Below are positions 5,160 to 6,347 of a stretch of 6,347 nucleotides of DNA, piece after piece (positions within the stretch are counted from its first letter, which is position 1; each line of letters begins with the position of its first letter). Origin of the DNA: DASXTK01 sp036505485 (GTDB taxonomy: Bacteria; Actinomycetota; Acidimicrobiia; Acidimicrobiales; VFJN01). Both the position numbers and the translations under genes were made by a program. The notes under the pieces are model-generated. The model searched no databases, was not told the DNA's origin, and worked only from the letters and a program-made list of their open reading frames with translations. The stretch lies in the NCBI GenBank assembly GCA_036505485.1, contig DASXTK010000219.1:1-6347 (forward strand), given 5' to 3'.

Positions 5160-6334
5160 CCGACGCCCAGCAGCCGACCCAACAGCTCGTGGCCGGGAAC
5201 GATGGGCGCCGCCGCGGTCCCGGGCTCGGAGTACACACCCCCCGGACCGTCGTTGTCGCGATCGACGAGGAGGTAGGGCACCGGCTCGCTGGTGTGGGTC
5301 TGGAGCTTCACCGGGGTGGGATGGTCCGGGAGCAGCAGCAGCCGCCACGGTCCGAGCTGGTCGAGCCCGTCGACCAGGCCGGACAGGATGCGGCTGTCCC
5401 AGGCCTCCAGGGCGGCGATCTTCTCGTCGAGGTTGCCCGCGTGTCCGGCCTCGTCGGTGGCCTCGACGTGGAGCAGGAACAGGTCGGCTCCCCCAGCCAG
5501 GCTGTGCAGGGCCGCGTCACGCTTCCCCTCGTAGTTGGTGTCGAACCAGCCGGTCGCTCCCTCGACCTCGACCACCTCGATGCCCGTGAGCCGTCCCAGG
5601 CCCCGGATGAGATCCACCGCGGTGCACAGCGCCGCGGTCTTGCCTCCGGATGCATCGGCGAACGACGGCAGCTGCGGGGCGTGGCCCTGGCCCCAGAGCC
5701 AGATCTGGTTGGCGGCCAGCCCGAACCGGGACACCACGGCGCGGCTCGCGTCCATCAGCTCGATCAGCCGGGTGGCAGCCGGGCCGCTGGGCATGATCGC
5801 CGGCCTCCCGGTGAGATCGTGCGGGGGCCGGCAGTCGGCATCGGCCCAGGACTCCGGGGCGACGAGGATGTGCCGGTACTGCACGCCGGGATGGAAGGTC
5901 ACCTCGGCCCCAGCGCCTGATCCCAGCTCGGCGTCGAGAGCCTCGATGACCTCGGCCGCCTGCTCGGTCGACGGATGGCCCCCGGCGAAGTCGACCATCA
6001 GGCCGTCGTTGCCGTTGCCCCGCTCGCCGCCCACAGTGACCAGGTTGCAGCGGAAGGCCACCTCGTCGGGCTCCAGCCGCAGCCCCATGGCCGCGGCCTC
6101 GATCGGCGCTCGACCGGTGTGGTAGCGGGCCGGGTCGTAGCCCAGGATCGACATGTTCCCCACATCGCTGCCGGGCGGCATCCCCAGGGGGATCACCGCG
6201 GCCCGACCGACCTCGCCGCGGGCCGCCAGCTTGGCCAGGTTGGGCATGGCCGCCGCTTCCAGCGGGGTCCGGCCATCCAGCTCGGCCAACGGCTCGTCGG
6301 CGCATCCGTCGGGAACACAGATCACGTACTTCAT
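5156..6334 (-). CDS. apgM: Cofactor-independent phosphoglycerate mutase, ApgM family (possible alternative homoserine kinase)
   Basis: This family, in the alkaline phosphatase superfamily, interconverts 3- and 2-phosphoglycerate with bound divalent metals. One bacterial subgroup is annotated as a proposed homoserine kinase. The 392-residue product has family-typical length. It opens MKYVICVPDGCAD, with Asp9 as a metal ligand. PPGSDVGNMSILGYDP (53-68) carries the presumed nucleophile Ser56, followed by HTGRAPIEAAAMGL. Later metal ligands fit ATDEAGHAGN (292-301; Asp294, His298) and LLPDHPTPVKLQTHTSEPVP (335-353; Asp337, His338, His347). The frame appears intact with all key residues. The ATG at 6334 begins the conserved N-terminal strand; only 13 nt of upstream sequence is visible and no Shine-Dalgarno is seen. 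The stop TAG overlaps that of the convergent DUF4190 gene. Which substrate it uses cannot be decided from sequence; the location near rho, where thrB lies in mycobacteria, is suggestive. Confidence 0.92.
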   Translation of the reverse strand: MKYVICVPDGCADEPLAELDGRTPLEAAAMPNLAKLAARGEVGRAAVIPLGMPPGSDVGNMSILGYDPARYHTGRAPIEAAAMGLRLEPDEVAFRCNLVTVGGERGNGNDGLMVDFAGGHPSTEQAAEVIEALDAELGSGAGAEVTFHPGVQYRHILVAPESWADADCRPPHDLTGRPAIMPSGPAATRLIELMDASRAVVSRFGLAANQIWLWGQGHAPQLPSFADASGGKTAALCTAVDLIRGLGRLTGIEVVEVEGATGWFDTNYEGKRDAALHSLAGGADLFLLHVEATDEAGHAGNLDEKIAALEAWDSRILSGLVDGLDQLGPWRLLLLPDHPTPVKLQTHTSEPVPYLLVDRDNDGPGGVYSEPGTAAAPIVPGHELLGRLLGVG

Positions 6335-6347
6335 GGTGGGCCACAGA

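Noticed and set aside
4592..5920. Plus-strand open frame of 442 codons across the intergenic region, the DUF4190 gene and apgM
   Set aside because: It runs out of frame through DUF4190 and antisense to apgM; the product is Arg/Gly/Pro-rich with no recognisable domain.
5517..6344. Second minus-strand frame overlapping apgM
   Set aside because: Arg/Gly/Ala-rich frame-shifted shadow of apgM, whose own frame contains all catalytic motifs.

Overview
The window is a compact, very GC-rich chromosomal segment. It carries five co-oriented translation/transcription housekeeping genes on the minus strand, a small plus-strand membrane-protein gene, and a second minus-strand enzyme gene at the right edge. 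The order rho - rpmE - (extra gene) - prfA - prmC is a classic bacterial block. With the high GC, GTG/TTG starts and a Rho with a long low-complexity insertion, it points to an actinobacterium. The archaeal-type phosphoglycerate mutase homologue beside rho and an unfamiliar gene between rpmE and prfA would fit a deep lineage such as Acidimicrobiia, but that placement is an inference.

Layout from the transcriptional point of view (right to left on the minus strand): a rho promoter and a roughly 190-nt leader lie in the 4546-4802 intergenic region. Rho (600 aa from the favoured start) is followed after 13 nt by rpmE (zinc-type ribosomal protein L31). Next comes an unrecognised gene ending at 1486, then after 25 nt prfA (peptide release factor RF1). 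prmC, the methyltransferase that modifies the GGQ glutamine of release factors, overlaps prfA by ATGA and runs off the left edge. Tight spacing and overlaps indicate one operon that joins transcription termination, ribosome assembly and translation termination.

Divergent from rho is a 118-aa DUF4190-like two-helix membrane protein (4803-5159). It converges on apgM (5156-6334), a cofactor-independent phosphoglycerate mutase family protein of the type also proposed as an alternative homoserine kinase. The two stop codons overlap inside one CTAG.

The most unusual signal is a perfect 25-bp inverted repeat with a 2-bp centre (314-365). It lies in frame within the N-terminal extension of prmC and encodes nearly the same peptide on both strands, which suggests a palindromic repeat element inside a coding region. 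Other points of note are the unknown gene in the slot that thymidine kinase occupies in Firmicutes, its missing conventional start codon, Rho residue changes at bicyclomycin-contact positions, and the rho leader with a 12-bp palindrome. No tRNA, rRNA, CRISPR array, insertion sequence or convincing intrinsic terminator was seen.
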